Source: an uncultured Lachnospiraceae bacterium (lineage in GTDB: Bacteria; Bacillota; Clostridia; Lachnospirales; Lachnospiraceae). Taken from it: a stretch of 6,850 nt of DNA. Positions 5,926 through 6,850 of the stretch are shown piece after piece. Below the pieces are notes generated by a model. The model did no database searches. It was not told the origin of the DNA and saw only the letters and a list, made by a program, of their open reading frames with translations. The translations under genes were made by a program, and so were the position numbers. How positions within the stretch are numbered: position 1 is the first letter of the stretch; every line of letters starts with the position of its first letter. The DNA is taken from contig CACZQT010000329.1 of the NCBI GenBank assembly GCA_902783295.1, positions 1 to 6,850 on the forward strand, written 5' to 3'.

Positions 5926-6850
5926 CTAGGCGACCGGATTTCCTGCCTTGGCATTGGCCATCCGGATGGCGTAATCCATCGCGTTGATCAGGCTCAGTTC
6001 GTTGGCGCTGCCATCCCCGGCATGTCCCTCGCCCGTTCCGTGATCCACGGAAGCGCGGATAATGGGCAGGCCCAGCGTTACGTTCACTCCGGCCACGGCA
6101 TCCCACTTTTTCAGTTCGTGATTGTAGACAAAGCCTTTTACCTTCAGCGGAATGTGCCCCTGGTCGTGGTACATCACCACCACAATGTCGTACCAGCCGC
6201 CCAGTGCCTTTGAAAAGACGGTATCCGGCGGTGTCGGCGCCTTCTCCGGAATACAGATACCTTCCGCCATGGCCTGGTCGATGGCAGGCTGGATCTCTTC
6301 GATTTCTTCTCTTCCGAACATGCCGTTCTCCCCGCAATGAGGATTCAGGCCGGCCACACCAATCTTCGGCACGGCGATGCCCAGGGCTTTGCAGCCTTCG
6401 TTCGCGATGCGGATGCAGTCAAGAACCCTTTCTTTTTTCACCCGGTCGCAGGCTTCCCGCAGGGAAACATGTGTGGAAACATGAACTACGCGCAGGTTCT
6501 CGTGGGCCAGCATCATCGTATATTTGGAGGTATGTGTATAGTCCGCATAGATTTCGGTATGTCCGGAATAGTGATGCCCGGCCAGGTTGATGTAGTCCTT
6601 GTTCAGGGCATTGGTCACGGTGGCGTCCACTTCGCCGGCCATGGCCAGCTCAATCACTTTCTTTACATACTGGAAGGCACATTCGCCGCACATCTTCTGG
6701 CTCTCGTGATAGGCTTTTTCCAGCTCATCCGGAGAAAGGGTTTCCGCCAGTCTGCTCTTATCCTTTTTGTACAGACGCCTGGAGATATCGATCACGCCCA
6801 TATCGAATACGTCGATGGTGCCGTATTCGAACTTTGCCTCGCTCACTGCG
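5926..6850 (-). CDS. PdxA-family 4-phosphate dehydrogenase (PdxA2-like), 5' end missing
   Basis: This is the C-terminal ~307 residues of an NAD-dependent, metal-using dehydrogenase/decarboxylase. The frame is open through the window edge. The first in-window GTG (6846) reads as an internal Val (AVSEAKFEYG), and by comparison with E. coli PdxA about 40 N-terminal residues are missing. Counting from that Val, family motifs are GHTE (95-98), STHVSLREA with a metal His (124-132), GLNPHCGENG (166-175), YHDQGHIPLK (226-235) and SVDHGTG (266-272). The three His match the PdxA metal triad. Next to a DUF1537 kinase the expected role is that of PdxA2: oxidation and decarboxylation of a 4-phospho-tetronate to dihydroxyacetone phosphate, not vitamin B6 synthesis. 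The loop after the last metal His reads TGEGHAG instead of the TA-x-D-x-AG type usual in PdxA. A longer-than-usual segment separates KGF from GVNVTLGLP. Both may alter specificity. It precedes the kinase gene by 35 bp. Confidence 0.9.
   Translation of the reverse strand, partial: AVSEAKFEYGTIDVFDMGVIDISRRLYKKDKSRLAETLSPDELEKAYHESQKMCGECAFQYVKKVIELAMAGEVDATVTNALNKDYINLAGHHYSGHTEIYADYTHTSKYTMMLAHENLRVVHVSTHVSLREACDRVKKERVLDCIRIANEGCKALGIAVPKIGVAGLNPHCGENGMFGREEIEEIQPAIDQAMAEGICIPEKAPTPPDTVFSKALGGWYDIVVVMYHDQGHIPLKVKGFVYNHELKKWDAVAGVNVTLGLPIIRASVDHGTGEGHAGDGSANELSLINAMDYAIRMANAKAGNPVA

Noticed and set aside
5891..6337. Upstream 149-codon in-frame extension of the kinase
   Set aside because: It lies antiphase inside the strongly conserved PdxA-family gene, is Arg/Gly-rich with no family resemblance, and the kinase has a suitable start and ribosome site at 5890.

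Overview
The window is a compact, single-direction catabolic locus. Every gene lies on the minus strand, so transcription runs from high to low coordinates. It most likely comes from an anaerobic Clostridia-type member of the Bacillota. That is an inference from the GGAGG Shine-Dalgarno sites, the short Lys-rich signal peptide ending in AAA-EE, a Gram-positive-looking promoter, moderately high GC, and the Na+-coupled TRAP importer. No rRNA, tRNA, mobile element or CRISPR array is visible.

Layout in transcription order: (1) 6850-5926, a PdxA-family dehydrogenase whose N-terminus lies beyond the window edge; (2) 5890-4637, a DUF1537 / four-carbon acid sugar kinase; (3) 4640-3741, a DapA/NanA-family class I aldolase or dehydratase, overlapping the kinase by 4 bp; (4) a 160-bp gap holding a good sigma-A-type promoter (extended -10) and an AT-rich inverted repeat; (5) 3580-2552, an exported TAXI-type TRAP solute-binding protein; (6) 2416-422, a fused TRAP permease; (7) 348-1, the first 116 residues of a YhcH/YjgK/YiaL (NanQ/EbgC-like) protein that runs off the left edge. 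The SBP-permease gap and the permease-yhcH gap each carry a GC-rich stem-loop followed by T residues, which suggests graded expression within the transport unit.

How it may work: the SBP and permease import a small organic or sugar acid. YhcH-type proteins act on ring forms of sugars in the characterised cases. The kinase phosphorylates the acid at its terminal hydroxyl, and the PdxA homologue oxidises and decarboxylates it; for D-threonate/D-erythronate in characterised systems the product is dihydroxyacetone phosphate plus CO2. The DapA-family enzyme has no step in that minimal route. Either the true substrate differs from a plain tetronate, or the locus handles a second, keto-deoxy-type acid. 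The DapA-YhcH-TRAP trio recalls sialic-acid loci, and the kinase-PdxA pair recalls tetronate loci, so the combination is the most interesting point here. No regulator lies in the window.

No gene-free stretch exceeds 300 bases. Two gene starts need care: the kinase starts at 5890 rather than at the far upstream in-frame ATG, and the permease at 2416 rather than 2425.
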